Assembly: GCF_030341905.1 (NCBI RefSeq)
Contig: NZ_JATAAF010000003.1
Coordinates: forward strand, 62,001-126,000
DNA length: 64,000 nt
DNA from: Porticoccus sp. W117
GTDB taxonomy: Bacteria; Pseudomonadota; Gammaproteobacteria; Pseudomonadales; Porticoccaceae
Reading direction: 5' to 3'
The position numbers and the translations under genes are program-made. Below the pieces are notes generated by a model that saw only the letters and a list, made by a program, of their open reading frames with translations, had not been told where the DNA came from and searched no databases. Of the stretch, positions 51,901-62,657 are shown one piece after another (within the stretch, counting starts at the first letter, position 1; the number at the start of each line of letters is the position of its first letter).

Positions 51901-52926
51901 TTAAGAGATGGCCACCAATTTGAAACTCTGATTCTCCGCAATCACCTCCACTGAATCAAATATCTTTGCCGCTTTCTGCGGCAATGGCACAAAGCCATTG
52001 ACTACAAATAGCCCTTTCCCGCCGCGGCGCAGTACGCGCTTGGTGGTAGCAAGAAATTTGTCAGTTAGCCTGCCGTCGGTGGCGAACCCCTGATGAAAAG
52101 GCGGGTTGCAGAGCACTATGTTAAAGCGCTCTTGGATATTGCTGCCAGCATCTCCAGCAATCACTTCTCCGGAAATATTCAATTCTTCAAAATTTCGTTG
52201 GCAGGCGGTCAGTGCGGCGGCGTTGTTGTCGGTAGCGACAATTCGGTTAAAGCCGTATTCGATGGCACAAGCGGCGATATAGCCGTAGCCGCAACCCAGA
52301 TCTAACAAGCTGGCATTTTCCGGCAAGTGTTTTAAAAACTGCGGCAGGTGTTCCACCAGAAAGGCGCTGCCTCGGTCGATTTTATTCCAGCCAAATACGC
52401 CGGGCTTGCTGAATAGGTTTTTATCGTCCAACTGGATGGTGGGGCGGAGTTGTCGATAGTTTTTGTCGTCCAGTGTGTCAATACAGTTGTCGGAGTCTTT
52501 GCGAATATAGGCGGTGTAATTGTTGCCGTTTTTCTCGATATGGCTGTCGGTTTGAAAATAGCTCCCTGCTTTTTTGGCGTAGGTTTTCAAGCCGTCGTTT
52601 TTTTCGCCACTAAGAATAAGTTCTCCACCTTGTGCCAGTAGCTCAAAAGCTGAATTTATCAGGTGGTGAACAATGGGTTTTTCTTTGGATACACGGTAGG
52701 CGATTTTTTCAAAATGGCCAGAGGGAAAAATGCTGGTATCGAAGTCATTAAAATGGACATTCAATCCGGCGGCTTGTGCCTGTTGCCAGATATCGTAGCG
52801 GTTGGTAAGTAAGGTGACGTTTGCACTGGCTAGTGAAGCAAAGGGTGCGTCCGGCAGGTTTTCGTCGGCGATCAGTAGGGTAGGGCCGGTGTTTTGGCGA
52901 AGTTCGTTAAATAGCTGGTTTGTCAT
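51901..52926 (-). CDS. rsmC: 16S rRNA (guanine-1207-N2)-methyltransferase
   Basis: 341 residues from ATG 52926. A further ATG at 52938 lies within a REP-like repeat and is less likely. The protein has the RsmC double-domain layout: a degenerate N-terminal methyltransferase-like half, then the catalytic half with SAM motif I (LLDLGCGYGYIAACAI), VATDNNAAALTACQRN and the N2-guanine motif CNPPFHQG. It methylates G1207 of 16S rRNA. Slightly diverged in the N-terminal half, as is usual. Confidence 0.9.
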   Translation of the reverse strand: MTNQLFNELRQNTGPTLLIADENLPDAPFASLASANVTLLTNRYDIWQQAQAAGLNVHFNDFDTSIFPSGHFEKIAYRVSKEKPIVHHLINSAFELLAQGGELILSGEKNDGLKTYAKKAGSYFQTDSHIEKNGNNYTAYIRKDSDNCIDTLDDKNYRQLRPTIQLDDKNLFSKPGVFGWNKIDRGSAFLVEHLPQFLKHLPENASLLDLGCGYGYIAACAIEYGFNRIVATDNNAAALTACQRNFEELNISGEVIAGDAGSNIQERFNIVLCNPPFHQGFATDGRLTDKFLATTKRVLRRGGKGLFVVNGFVPLPQKAAKIFDSVEVIAENQSFKLVAIS

Positions 52927-52932
52927 TTTATT

Positions 52933-53003
52933 CGTCATTCCCGCGAAAGCGGGAATCTATTTATTTGGGTGGTATATGGATCCCCGCCTGCGCGGGGATG
53001 ACG
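52933..53003. repeat. REP-like repeat, CGTCATTCCCGCG...CGGGGATGACG type
   Basis: CGTCATTCCCGCGAAAGCGG at the left and GCCTGCGCGGGGATGACG at the right, between rsuA and rsmC. It overlaps the farther possible start of rsmC. Same family as 10235 and 28204. Confidence 0.8.
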
Positions 53004-53007
53004 GGGT

Positions 53008-53706
53008 TTAGACGTTGTTAATTTCTTCTTCAGTTAACGGCCGGTAGTCGCCCGGTTCCATATCCGTATCCAGCACTATAGCGCCTATACGTTCACGGTG
53101 CAGCGCCGTTACCCGGTTTCCCATGGCGGCGAACATGCGTTTTACCTGGTGGTATTTGCCTTCGCTGATGGTGAGTTCGGCTTCTGTGGCGGAGTGCATT
53201 TTCAGTTGCGCCGGTTGGGTGCGGCGTTTTTCGTTATTGAGCCATACGCCGTCGGCAAACTTTCGAGCGACTTTTTCCGCATCTGCAAGGGGTTCTGCCA
53301 GTTGTACCCGGTAGGTTTTGTTGCACTGGCTTTTGGGTGAGGTCAGCGCATGGTTCCATTGTCCGTCGTCGGTGATCAGCAGCAGGCCGGTGGCGTCCAG
53401 ATCAAGGCGCCCGGCAATTTGCAGTTGTTCGCTGCGGGGTTCGTCCACCAGCAGGTCGATGGCGGTGGGGTGTTCGCTGTCTTTGGTAACGGACACATAG
53501 CCCGCCGGTTTGTAGAGCATAAAGTAGCGCGGCCGCGGCTGGCTGACGCTGGCGCCGTGAAGGATAACGTCGCTGTTTTCGTCAACCGCTTGTGCGGGAT
53601 TGCTGGCAATTGAACCACCCACTGTTACCTCTCCGGCCTTGATCTGTTTTTTGATCTCGGCGCGGGAGTAGTCGGTGGCGTTGGCGAGGTATTTGTCGAG
53701 GCGCAT
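53008..53706 (-). CDS. rsuA: 16S rRNA pseudouridine-516 synthase
   Basis: 232 residues. S4 RNA-binding domain at the start (MRLDKYLANATDYSRAEIKK), then the RsuA catalytic core: YKPAGYVSVTKDSEHPTAID, and motif GRLDLDATGLLLITDDG with the catalytic Asp. The C-terminus has SEGKYHQVKRMFAAMGNRVT. It modifies U516 of 16S rRNA. It is followed by rsmC on the same strand, so two 16S-modifying genes are adjacent, though split by a repeat. Confidence 0.93.
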   Translation of the reverse strand: MRLDKYLANATDYSRAEIKKQIKAGEVTVGGSIASNPAQAVDENSDVILHGASVSQPRPRYFMLYKPAGYVSVTKDSEHPTAIDLLVDEPRSEQLQIAGRLDLDATGLLLITDDGQWNHALTSPKSQCNKTYRVQLAEPLADAEKVARKFADGVWLNNEKRRTQPAQLKMHSATEAELTISEGKYHQVKRMFAAMGNRVTALHRERIGAIVLDTDMEPGDYRPLTEEEINNV

Positions 53707-53712
53707 TTTATT

Positions 53713-53790
53713 CGGGAGACGAGAGATGCGAGATGAGAGACGTGGGGCGGGAGCTTCAAGATTTGCGTCTCTCGTCTCCCGTTTTTCATC
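53713..53790. repeat. Palindromic GAGACGAGAGATG...CGTCTCCCG repeat
   Basis: The left arm CGGGAGACGAGAGATG and the right arm CGTCTCTCGTCTCCCG pair. Same family as 30724 and 32922. It ends at the hemB stop. Confidence 0.7.
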
Positions 53791-54898
<1,108 letters not shown>

Positions 54899-54918
54899 AG
54901 TAGTGATAGTGGTGCTGC

Positions 54919-56199
54919 TTACAGCGCCGCGAAAACCTTCTCCGCCGCATCCAGGGTAAATTGTACATCCTCATCGCTGATGGCTGCCGACATAAAGCCC
55001 GCTTCGTAGCTGGCCGGGGCCAGGTACACGCCATGCTCCAGCATGCCATGGAAGAATTTATTAAAGCGCTCGGTATCGCAGGCCATCACCTGTTGGTAGT
55101 TGCTGACGGTTTCCGCTTCAGTAAAAAACAGGCCGAACATGGTGCCGATATGGTTGCTGGTAAAGGGGATGTTGGCTGCCGCCGCTCGTTCCCGCAATCC
55201 GGCAACCAGTGTGTTAGTGCGAGTAAATAGCGGGCCGTGGAAGTCTGGCTGGCTCACCAGCTCCAATGTCGACAGGCCTGCGGCCATGGCCACCGGGTTA
55301 CCGGACAGAGTACCCGCCTGATACACCGGCCCCAAGGGCGCGATGTGTTCCATGATTTCCCGCTTGCCGCCAAAGGCACCTACCGGCATGCCGCCGCCGA
55401 TGACTTTGCCCAGGGTGATCAGGTCGGCGTCGATGTTGTAATGGCCGGTGGCGCCGGTGCGGCTGACCCGAAAGCCAGTCATTACTTCGTCAATAATCAA
55501 TACGCTGCCGCTGTTGGTGCACTGTTCGCGCAGGGCTTCCAGAAAGCCGGGTACTGGCGGAATACAGCTCATATTGCCCGCTACCGGTTCCAGAATCACA
55601 CAGGCCACTTGGTCGCCCAGTTCGGCGAATGCCTGTTTAACGCCGTCAATATCGTTGTAGGTCAGGGTGATGGTGTGCTCCGCCAGGGCGGCCGGTACGC
55701 CGGGGGAGGTAGGTACACCCATGGTCAGGGCGCCGGAGCCGGCTTTAATCAACAGGGAGTCGGAATGGCCGTGGTAGCAGCCCTCGAATTTGATGATTTT
55801 ATCGCGGCCGGTGTAGCCACGGGCCAGGCGGATGGCGCTCATGGTGGCTTCGGTGCCTGAGTTGACCATGCGCACCATGTCCATGCCCGGTACCAGCTCG
55901 CAGACTTTGTCCGCCAGTTGGGTTTCCAGCTCGGTGGGGGCACCAAAGGTGAGGCCTTTGTCCAGCTGTTGGCGAATGGCGTCCAACACTTGCGGGTGGC
56001 CGTGGCCGAGGATCATCGGCCCCCAGGATTGCACGTAGTCTACATAGCGGTTGCCATCGGCGTCGTACAGGTAGGCTCCGTCGGCGCGCTCAAAAAAAAC
56101 CGGGGTGCCGCCCACGGCGCGAAAGGCCCGAACCGGGGAGTTAACCCCGCCGGGTATGTGTTTCTGGGCGGCGTCGAACAGTTGTTGGGAGCGTTGCAT
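54919..56199 (-). CDS. hemL: Glutamate-1-semialdehyde 2,1-aminomutase
   Basis: 426 residues from ATG 56199 (the usual HemL start [20 protein letters not shown]). PLP-dependent class III aminotransferase fold: [59 protein letters not shown], and the PLP Lys in [19 protein letters not shown]. It converts glutamate-1-semialdehyde to 5-aminolevulinate, the substrate of the adjacent hemB. The pair gives two steps of the C5 haem pathway, although a palindromic repeat separates them. Confidence 0.96.
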   Translation of the reverse strand: MQRSQQLFDAAQKHIPGGVNSPVRAFRAVGGTPVFFERADGAYLYDADGNRYVDYVQSWGPMILGHGHPQVLDAIRQQLDKGLTFGAPTELETQLADKVCELVPGMDMVRMVNSGTEATMSAIRLARGYTGRDKIIKFEGCYHGHSDSLLIKAGSGALTMGVPTSPGVPAALAEHTITLTYNDIDGVKQAFAELGDQVACVILEPVAGNMSCIPPVPGFLEALREQCTNSGSVLIIDEVMTGFRVSRTGATGHYNIDADLITLGKVIGGGMPVGAFGGKREIMEHIAPLGPVYQAGTLSGNPVAMAAGLSTLELVSQPDFHGPLFTRTNTLVAGLRERAAAANIPFTSNHIGTMFGLFFTEAETVSNYQQVMACDTERFNKFFHGMLEHGVYLAPASYEAGFMSAAISDEDVQFTLDAAEKVFAAL

Positions 56200-56270
56200 G
56201 GCAAACCTTTCGATTGGTGGCTGAAAGGGCTGGATTATCGCAACTTGGCGGCGTAAAGGCCATGGCCACA

Positions 56271-56301
56271 AAAAAGCCCGCAGTGTTTAGCTGCGGGCTT
56301 T
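56271..56301 (-). terminator. Rho-independent terminator of the tricorn-like protease gene
   Basis: On the minus strand AGCCCGCAG and CTGCGGGCT pair around a seven-base loop, followed by TTTTTT. It lies 26 bp after the stop of the gene at 56327. Confidence 0.88.
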
Positions 56302-56326
56302 GTTATTGCGAACAATAACGAAGTGG

Positions 56327-59300
56327 TTACTTAACCGTTTCCAACAACACCTTAACCGCTTTTTCGATTTGCGGGTCGCGACCATTGGCAATGGAGTAGG
56401 GGTCGTTGTTGATCAGGTGGTCGGGCACCAAATCGCGGTTTTCCTGCAGGTTGCCGTTGGTGTCCAACATGCCTACTTGAGGAATGCCAAAGCGAACGTC
56501 ACCCATCATGGTTTCCCACCACACTGCGGTTCCGGTGGCCGGCACGGGCATGCCGATCACCGGGCCAATTCCCAGCAGCTGATAGCTGTGGGGGAACAGG
56601 TAGGCGTCGGAGTAGTTGCCTTCGCCGGCGATCACCGCAGAGGGTTTGTACCACTTGACGAGTGGCTCACTGCCGATACGGCGGCCACGGGGGAAGAAGT
56701 CGAAGTATTTCTTGCCAGACAACAGCGTATTGAGGTCGTCGTGCAGCCAGCCACCACCATTGAAGCGGGTGTCTACAATCAGGGCGTCTTTGTTCACGTG
56801 GCGGCCCAGTACATCCGAATAGGTGTTCTGGAACGATGGGGTGTTCATGCCTTGCACATGCACGTAGCCGAGTTTGCCTTTGGATAGTTTGTCCACCAGA
56901 GCGCGACGGTTTTCCACCCAACGCTGGTAGCGCAGCCCCGACTCGTCTTTGAAGGAAATGGCTTTTACCGATTGCTCAAAGTTGCTGGGCTCTTTTTTAC
57001 CCGCTTTGGGGTTGTTCACCGTCAGCAGTACACGCTTGCCCGCTTTGTGGTTGAGCATGGCGTAGTAGTTGCTATTGGTGTTGATCACTTCGCCATTGAT
57101 GGTGGTGATGATCATGCCGGGTTTGATTTTGTTGTCTTTGGTGAGCAACGGTCCTTTGTTGATAATTTCGGCGATTTTGATGCCGTTCCCGGTGTAGCTG
57201 TAGTCGGGAATAATACCCAGTGCAGCTGTGTTGTCACTCTGCGGGGTGGGCCTGGGGCGATAGGTGGCACCGGTGTGAGAAGCGTTCAGCTCCCCCAGCA
57301 TTTCGCTGAGTACATCGGCAAAGTCCTGATTGTTGCTCAGATTGTCCAGCTTGGGCAGGTATTCTTTTTTGTAGAAATCCCAGTCTACGCCGTGCATGTC
57401 TTTCACATAGAACTTTTCGCGGGTTTGACGCCAGGCGTGCTCGAACATTTCCCGGCGCTCGGCGGCGCCGTCTACTTCAATTTCTGCCTGGTATGCCACC
57501 GGCTTGGGTTTGCCATTGCCCAGGGTGATTTTTTGAATAGAGCCGTCAGCAATAACAAACAGCGACTTGCCGTCTTTGGTCATGGTCATCGCCGCGCTGC
57601 CAGCGTTCATCTTGCGCAGCAGCTTGGTGCTGTTTTCGTCGTAGTCCTGTACCCAGAGGTCGTAGCCTTTTTCAAATTTGGCCAGGTAGTACAGCTTGCG
57701 GCCATCTTTGCTGAGCGCACCACCTGCCAGGTCTGAGGCGTGGCGGGTAAGGCGGGCGCGGCGGTCTTCGATATTGGCCAGGTCGATATCAATGGTTTTT
57801 GTTTCTGGCTTTTTGTCTTTCTTGGCGCCTTTCTTTTTATCTTTTTTCTTATCGCCTTTGTCGTCCTTTTTATCGCCATTTTTGGCTTCTTTCTTCAGGG
57901 CGTACTCTTCTTTGGTCAGGCGGAATTTATCCCAGCTGTCCTGGTTGAGGAAGATGCCGTACAAGTCCATTTCAGAGCCCCAGCTGCCGTGATTGCGGCG
58001 GCCGTGGCGGGCACTGGCGTAAACGATGGCATTGCCATCCATTGCCCAGGTGGGGGCAGCGTCGGCGTAGCCAGAGACAGTGAGGTTGACCGGGTCTTTT
58101 TTGCCGGAAGCATCGACCAAGCCGATTTCTGTTATCCAGCGACCATCGATAAAGCTGGTGGCAATCCATTTGTTATCTGGGGACCAGGCAAAACGGATAT
58201 CGCCGTCTGAGTACGAATAGTTGTACTTCTCGGCCAGAACTGTGCGGCTCTTACCGCTTTTCAGGTTGAGTACCTTGAGTGTGTCACGATTGGACAGGTA
58301 CGCGATTTCCTTGCCATCTGGTGAATAGGTGGGCTGGAAGGTTTCCTCAGCATTGGCCAACAGAACTTTCTCTTGCAGCTTGAGGGCGTTGTTGAAGTAT
58401 TTCTGGTCTTTTTCCACCAGGCTGGTGGCGTACAGGTTCCAGCTGCCGTCCCGCTCGCCAGCGTAAAGCACACTGCGGCCATCCGGTGAGAACGATACCG
58501 AACGTTCCAGGCCGGGAGTATTGGTCAAACGTCGGGTAGTGGGGAATTCGGTGGAGGTTACGTACACATCGCCACGCAGTACCAGAGCCACTTCCTTGCC
58601 GTTGGGGGATACGGCAAATTCGCTGGCGCCGTTACCGGAAACTGCGCGTTGTACAGGATTTACCTGAAAGTCGTTTCGGATGCTGATATTCAGCTTTTGT
58701 GGCTCACTGTTACCGGTCAGGCGGTAGATGGAACCGTGGTATCCGTATACCAGATTGCCGTTGTTGTCCGCTGACAGGAAACGCACCGGGTGGTGTTTGT
58801 GGTCAGTCACTTGAGTGGCTTCACCGCTCGCCAGATTTTGCTGCCACACATTCATGGTGCCGCTGCGTTCGCTGGTGAAGAAGAAGCTCTGTTCGTCGTT
58901 GCTCCAGATGGGGTTGCGGTCTTCACCCAGCCAGTGGGTCTGCTGGCTGTACTTGCCGGATTTGGTGTCGTACAACCAGATATCGCGAGTTACCGAGGAG
59001 CGGTGGCGTTTGCGGAATTGATCCTCGTAGCCTTTTTTGTCCTGGTAGAGGAATTTGTCGCCAGCGCGGTTATAGCGCGCTTTCTCCGCCACGATAGTGG
59101 TTACTTGCCGGGGTGTGCCGCCAGCCAGATTAACGCTGTAGGTTTCTTCCAGTCGGCCGCTGGGGAACTGGGTGCTTTGTGCCGAATCCATGCGCAGGGA
59201 GGTAAACAGTACACTGCTGCCGTCGGCGCTGAAGTCGCTGGGGATATCATTAGAGGAGTGGAAGGTCAGGCGTGTTGGCTGACCACCGCTGGCGGGTACT

Positions 59301-59575
59301 GTAAAAATATCGTAATTGCCGTAGCGCTTGGAGGCAAAGGCCAGTTGCTTGCCATCGCGGGACCACACCGGGTAGCTGTCGTAGGCACTGTGGCTGGTAA
59401 GTGCAGTGGCTGTGCCACCGTTGCTGCTCACCACGTAAATATCGCCGTGGTGGCTAAACGCCACTTTGCTGCCGTCCGGGGATACCGCTGGGTTGCGGTA
59501 CCATTCGCTGTCGGCGGCCTGGGCGGATACTGCCCCCAATGCCAGGGCCGAAGCCAGAAGTGATTTCAATGTCAT
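56327..59575 (-). CDS. Tricorn-like S41 peptidase with TolB-type propeller
   Basis: 1082 residues from ATG 59575, with signal peptide MTLKSLLASALALGAVSAQA. The N-terminal half has WD/TolB-like repeats (NPAVSPDGSKVAFSHHGDIY, PVWSRDGKQLAFASKRYGNY, FAVSPNGKEVALVLRGDVYV, VSFSPDGRSVLYAGERDGSW). A Lys/Asp-rich insert lies at about 559-592. A PDZ-like part (GNGIKIAEIINKGPLL, KPGMIITTINGEVINTNSNY) leads to the S41 protease (IVDTRFNGGGWLHDDLNTLL; nucleophile Ser in GEGNYSDAYLFPHSY, about 987). It is a secreted peptidase of the archaeal tricorn type, probably trimming peptides in the periplasm. Confidence 0.9.
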   Translation of the reverse strand: MTLKSLLASALALGAVSAQAADSEWYRNPAVSPDGSKVAFSHHGDIYVVSSNGGTATALTSHSAYDSYPVWSRDGKQLAFASKRYGNYDIFTVPASGGQPTRLTFHSSNDIPSDFSADGSSVLFTSLRMDSAQSTQFPSGRLEETYSVNLAGGTPRQVTTIVAEKARYNRAGDKFLYQDKKGYEDQFRKRHRSSVTRDIWLYDTKSGKYSQQTHWLGEDRNPIWSNDEQSFFFTSERSGTMNVWQQNLASGEATQVTDHKHHPVRFLSADNNGNLVYGYHGSIYRLTGNSEPQKLNISIRNDFQVNPVQRAVSGNGASEFAVSPNGKEVALVLRGDVYVTSTEFPTTRRLTNTPGLERSVSFSPDGRSVLYAGERDGSWNLYATSLVEKDQKYFNNALKLQEKVLLANAEETFQPTYSPDGKEIAYLSNRDTLKVLNLKSGKSRTVLAEKYNYSYSDGDIRFAWSPDNKWIATSFIDGRWITEIGLVDASGKKDPVNLTVSGYADAAPTWAMDGNAIVYASARHGRRNHGSWGSEMDLYGIFLNQDSWDKFRLTKEEYALKKEAKNGDKKDDKGDKKKDKKKGAKKDKKPETKTIDIDLANIEDRRARLTRHASDLAGGALSKDGRKLYYLAKFEKGYDLWVQDYDENSTKLLRKMNAGSAAMTMTKDGKSLFVIADGSIQKITLGNGKPKPVAYQAEIEVDGAAERREMFEHAWRQTREKFYVKDMHGVDWDFYKKEYLPKLDNLSNNQDFADVLSEMLGELNASHTGATYRPRPTPQSDNTAALGIIPDYSYTGNGIKIAEIINKGPLLTKDNKIKPGMIITTINGEVINTNSNYYAMLNHKAGKRVLLTVNNPKAGKKEPSNFEQSVKAISFKDESGLRYQRWVENRRALVDKLSKGKLGYVHVQGMNTPSFQNTYSDVLGRHVNKDALIVDTRFNGGGWLHDDLNTLLSGKKYFDFFPRGRRIGSEPLVKWYKPSAVIAGEGNYSDAYLFPHSYQLLGIGPVIGMPVPATGTAVWWETMMGDVRFGIPQVGMLDTNGNLQENRDLVPDHLINNDPYSIANGRDPQIEKAVKVLLETVK

Positions 59576-59754
59576 GGGCCTACGTCTCCTTGCTGCCTTA
59601 TTTGGAAAGGCGTTAGTTTTTAAAGGCGTGAATTTTAAGGGTATAAGAATATAAACGGGCGAAACTGCCGAAGCCCCCGACAAAGATCAAACTATTTCGC
59701 ATAACTTTACACATAAATAGTTTTTCCGGTGACGGGCTTTGAGGGCAATATTTG

Positions 59755-60303
59755 CTATTGAGCGCCTGAGTATTTTTCGCAGCGCGGGTCAACTGGCTGG
59801 TCGGGGAGGTTTTTTGCCAGCCGTTCAAGGTTGCGATTGGCGCGGTCGTAATCGCCGTAGTCCGTATGATGAACCACCTTGTCGCCGTCAAACTTCAGTG
59901 CGGTAATCACCTTGATGGGGTTGCTGAGCACTTTGTTCGGATGGCCCAGGGTTACACCACAGGCGGTGACATGGGCAGTGTAGGTGACGATGACAAACGG
60001 CGCTTGCACGATCATGTCGTGGATTTCCGGCTTTACGTCTAAAACACCGTAGTCTCGATAAGAGCGCTGCCAAAAATCGATAATGGCGTCAGGGCCAACA
60101 TAGTGCCAGCGGGGGCCGAAAGACTCGGAGGTAATATCTTCAAAGATGGTCTCATCGGTGTAAAAGCTACGCTGCAAGTCGAAATCCACACTCAGGCTTT
60201 CCACATATTGTCGGGCATTTTCTTGCAGCTGCGATGAGCCGTCGTTGGCCAGGGTGACGTTGCAGGCCAATAAAACGATAAAAATGGCAATCAGTTGTTT
60301 CAC
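59755..60303 (-). CDS. Secreted SnoaL/NTF2-like protein
   Basis: 182 residues with a signal peptide (MKQLIAIFIVLLACNVTLA) and an NTF2-like fold (ENARQYVESLSVDFDLQRSF, WHYVGPDAIIDFWQRSYRDY, ITALKFDGDKVVHHTDYGDY). Export of such a domain is less common than the cytoplasmic form. The C-terminal Cys (PRCEKYSGAQ) and one central Cys could bond. Function unknown. It is divergent from uvrD. Confidence 0.75.
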   Translation of the reverse strand: MKQLIAIFIVLLACNVTLANDGSSQLQENARQYVESLSVDFDLQRSFYTDETIFEDITSESFGPRWHYVGPDAIIDFWQRSYRDYGVLDVKPEIHDMIVQAPFVIVTYTAHVTACGVTLGHPNKVLSNPIKVITALKFDGDKVVHHTDYGDYDRANRNLERLAKNLPDQPVDPRCEKYSGAQ

Positions 60304-60345
60304 TGTATATAAATCCAGTTTGATGGAGTGCTAGAATCCCTGCCC

Positions 60346-62526
60346 ATGGATGTTACCTCAATACTCGACGATCTCAATACGGCCCAGCGGGACGCGGTTT
60401 CCAGCAGCGATAAAAACCTGCTGGTGCTGGCGGGCGCGGGCTCTGGCAAAACCCGCGTGTTGGTGCACCGCATTGCCTGGCTGATTCAGGTGGAACACGT
60501 CTCCCCTTACGAAATCTTGGCGGTGACCTTTACCAACAAGGCGGCGCGGGAGATGCGCGAACGCATCGATGCCCTGTTGCCCATGCCTCCCAGCGGTATG
60601 TGGGTGGGCACCTTTCATGGCCTCGCTCACCGGCTGTTAAAAACCCACTGGCGCGAAGCCAACCTGCCGGAGAATTTTCAGATTCTCGACTCCGACGACC
60701 AGCAGCGTGTGGTCAAACGGGTAAGTGCGGCACTGGGGTTGGACGACAGCCGCTGGCCGGCGCGCCAAAGCCAATGGTTTATTAACAGCCAAAAAGATGA
60801 GGGTTTGCGCCCCCATCATATTCAGCAAACCGGCGACCCACACACCACCACTCTGGTAAAAATTTATACCGCCTACGAAGAGGCCTGCCAGCGCGGTGGC
60901 ATGGTGGATTTTGGTGAGCTGCTGCTACGCGCCCACGAGCTGTGGCTTAACCATCCGGAACTGCTGCAGCACTACCAGAATCGTTTTCGTCATATTCTGG
61001 TGGATGAATTCCAGGACACCAATGCCATTCAGTACGCCTGGCTGCGGTTGTTGGCTGGCGCCGGTAAAGACCAATGCGCCAGCGTCACGGCGGTCGGTGA
61101 CGACGACCAATCCATTTACGGTTGGCGCGGTGCGCGGGTGGAGAATATCCGCAACTTCAATCGAGATTTTGATGGCGCGGTCACCGTTAAGCTGGAGCAA
61201 AACTACCGCTCTACCGGCAATATCCTCAACGCTGCCAATGCAGTGATTGCCCGCAACAGTGAGCGATTGGGTAAAAACCTGTGGACCGACGGCGCCGATG
61301 GCGAGTTGATCTCACTGTATGCGGGTTTTAACGAACACGACGAAGCGCGCTTTATTGGCGACCGTATTCAGGGTTGGATAAAAGACGGCAACAGCCACAG
61401 CGATGCGGCGATTTTGTACCGCTCCAACGCCCAGTCACGGGTGCTGGAAGAAGCGCTGTTGCGAGCGAGTATTCCCTATCGTATCTACGGCGGTCAGAAA
61501 TTCTACGAGCGCCTGGAAATTCGCAACGCCCTGGCCTATTTGCGCTTGTTGCTTAACCGCCACGACGATGCGGCTTTTGAGCGGGTGGTGAATGTGCCCC
61601 CCAGGGCCATTGGTGATAAAACTGTTCAAGCGTTGCGGGATGCTGCTCGCGCCAGCGGCCAATCCCTGTGGCGCACCGCGCAAAAAGCCGTGGCAGAACG
61701 CCAACTCACCGCCCGTGCGGGCAATGCGGTGGCGGGCTTTTTGACCCTGATCGACCAGCTGGATGGTGACAGCGAAGAATTGCCCCTGCACGAAGTGGCG
61801 GATCATATCCTCGCGCAAAGTGGCCTGGTGGAATACCACGGTAAGGAGAAAGGCGAACGCGGCCAGGCAAGGGTGGATAACCTCAAAGAATTGATCAGCG
61901 CTTGCAAGGGCTTTCGTCCGCAAGACCCGGAAGGCTCGGCTCTGGGGCAGTTCCTGGATGAGGCTGCACTGGATGCCGGTGAACGCCAGGCCGATGATGG
62001 CCAGTCGGCAGTGCAGATGATGACCTTGCACTCCGCCAAAGGGCTCGAATTCCCCTTGGTATTTTTGGCAGGCATGGAAGAAAACCTGTTCCCTCACCGC
62101 ATGAGTATCGAAGAGCCGGGGCGTTTGGATGAAGAGCGTCGTTTGGCTTATGTGGGCATAACCCGCGCCATGGAAAAGCTGTACCTGACGTTTGCGGAAA
62201 GCCGCCAACTGTACGGCAGCGAGAGTTTTAATTCCGTATCGCGCTTTGTGCGCGATATTCCCAGCGAGTATCTGGAAGAAGTGCGCCTCAGCAGCCAGGT
62301 GCGCCGCCCCACCAGTTACGCCAAATCGGCAGGTACCTCGCGCTTTTCCGACAGTGGCGCCGATACCGGCCTCAGTTTAGGGCAACGGGTGCAGCACAAA
62401 ATTTTTGGCGAAGGCACTGTGCTGAACTTTGAAGGCAGTGGGGCGAGAGCCAGGGTGCACGTAAATTTCGATAGCGAAGGCCCTAAGATATTAATGTATG
62501 AGTCAGCCAATTTGCAGGCGGTTTGA
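60346..62526 (+). CDS. uvrD: DNA helicase II (UvrD)
   Basis: 726 residues from ATG 60346, which gives the standard UvrD N-terminus (MDVTSILDDLNTAQRDAVSS). SF1 helicase motifs in order: Walker A LVLAGAGSGKTRVLVHR, Ia AVTFTNKAAREMRERI, II VDEFQDTNAIQYAWL, III GDDDQSIYGWRGARVE, IV VKLEQNYRSTGNIL, V MTLHSAKGLEFPLVFLAGME, VI EERRLAYVGITRAMEKLYLT. The C-terminal domain is normal in length. It unwinds DNA in excision and mismatch repair. Monocistronic by position. Confidence 0.97.
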   Translation: MDVTSILDDLNTAQRDAVSSSDKNLLVLAGAGSGKTRVLVHRIAWLIQVEHVSPYEILAVTFTNKAAREMRERIDALLPMPPSGMWVGTFHGLAHRLLKTHWREANLPENFQILDSDDQQRVVKRVSAALGLDDSRWPARQSQWFINSQKDEGLRPHHIQQTGDPHTTTLVKIYTAYEEACQRGGMVDFGELLLRAHELWLNHPELLQHYQNRFRHILVDEFQDTNAIQYAWLRLLAGAGKDQCASVTAVGDDDQSIYGWRGARVENIRNFNRDFDGAVTVKLEQNYRSTGNILNAANAVIARNSERLGKNLWTDGADGELISLYAGFNEHDEARFIGDRIQGWIKDGNSHSDAAILYRSNAQSRVLEEALLRASIPYRIYGGQKFYERLEIRNALAYLRLLLNRHDDAAFERVVNVPPRAIGDKTVQALRDAARASGQSLWRTAQKAVAERQLTARAGNAVAGFLTLIDQLDGDSEELPLHEVADHILAQSGLVEYHGKEKGERGQARVDNLKELISACKGFRPQDPEGSALGQFLDEAALDAGERQADDGQSAVQMMTLHSAKGLEFPLVFLAGMEENLFPHRMSIEEPGRLDEERRLAYVGITRAMEKLYLTFAESRQLYGSESFNSVSRFVRDIPSEYLEEVRLSSQVRRPTSYAKSAGTSRFSDSGADTGLSLGQRVQHKIFGEGTVLNFEGSGARARVHVNFDSEGPKILMYESANLQAV

Positions 62527-62550
62527 CGTTCGGCCAAACATTCGCACTCA

Positions 62551-62612
62551 GTAGGTCGGGCTTTAGCCCGTCAATACTGCTAAGGCTTTTGACGGGCTAA
62601 AGTCCGACCTAC
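62551..62612. repeat. Long palindrome GTAGGTCGGGCTTTAGCCCG...CGGGCTAAAGTCCGACCTAC
   Basis: Arms of 23 bp (62551-62573 and 62590-62612) match at 22 positions. It lies between uvrD and the TRAP binding protein gene and could end the uvrD transcript as a hairpin without a T run. This sequence type is a common dispersed repeat in proteobacteria. Confidence 0.8.
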
Positions 62613-62657
62613 ACAATGCCGCAACAAATAAAACGATAGGACTAGGTACATTTAATA

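Noticed and set aside
51846-51920. Short frame with a protein-like translation (GWIRNELPAGFVVKRW)
   Set aside because: Only about 24 codons, overlapping the end of rsmC. It may be chance or a gene remnant, but there is too little to support a feature.
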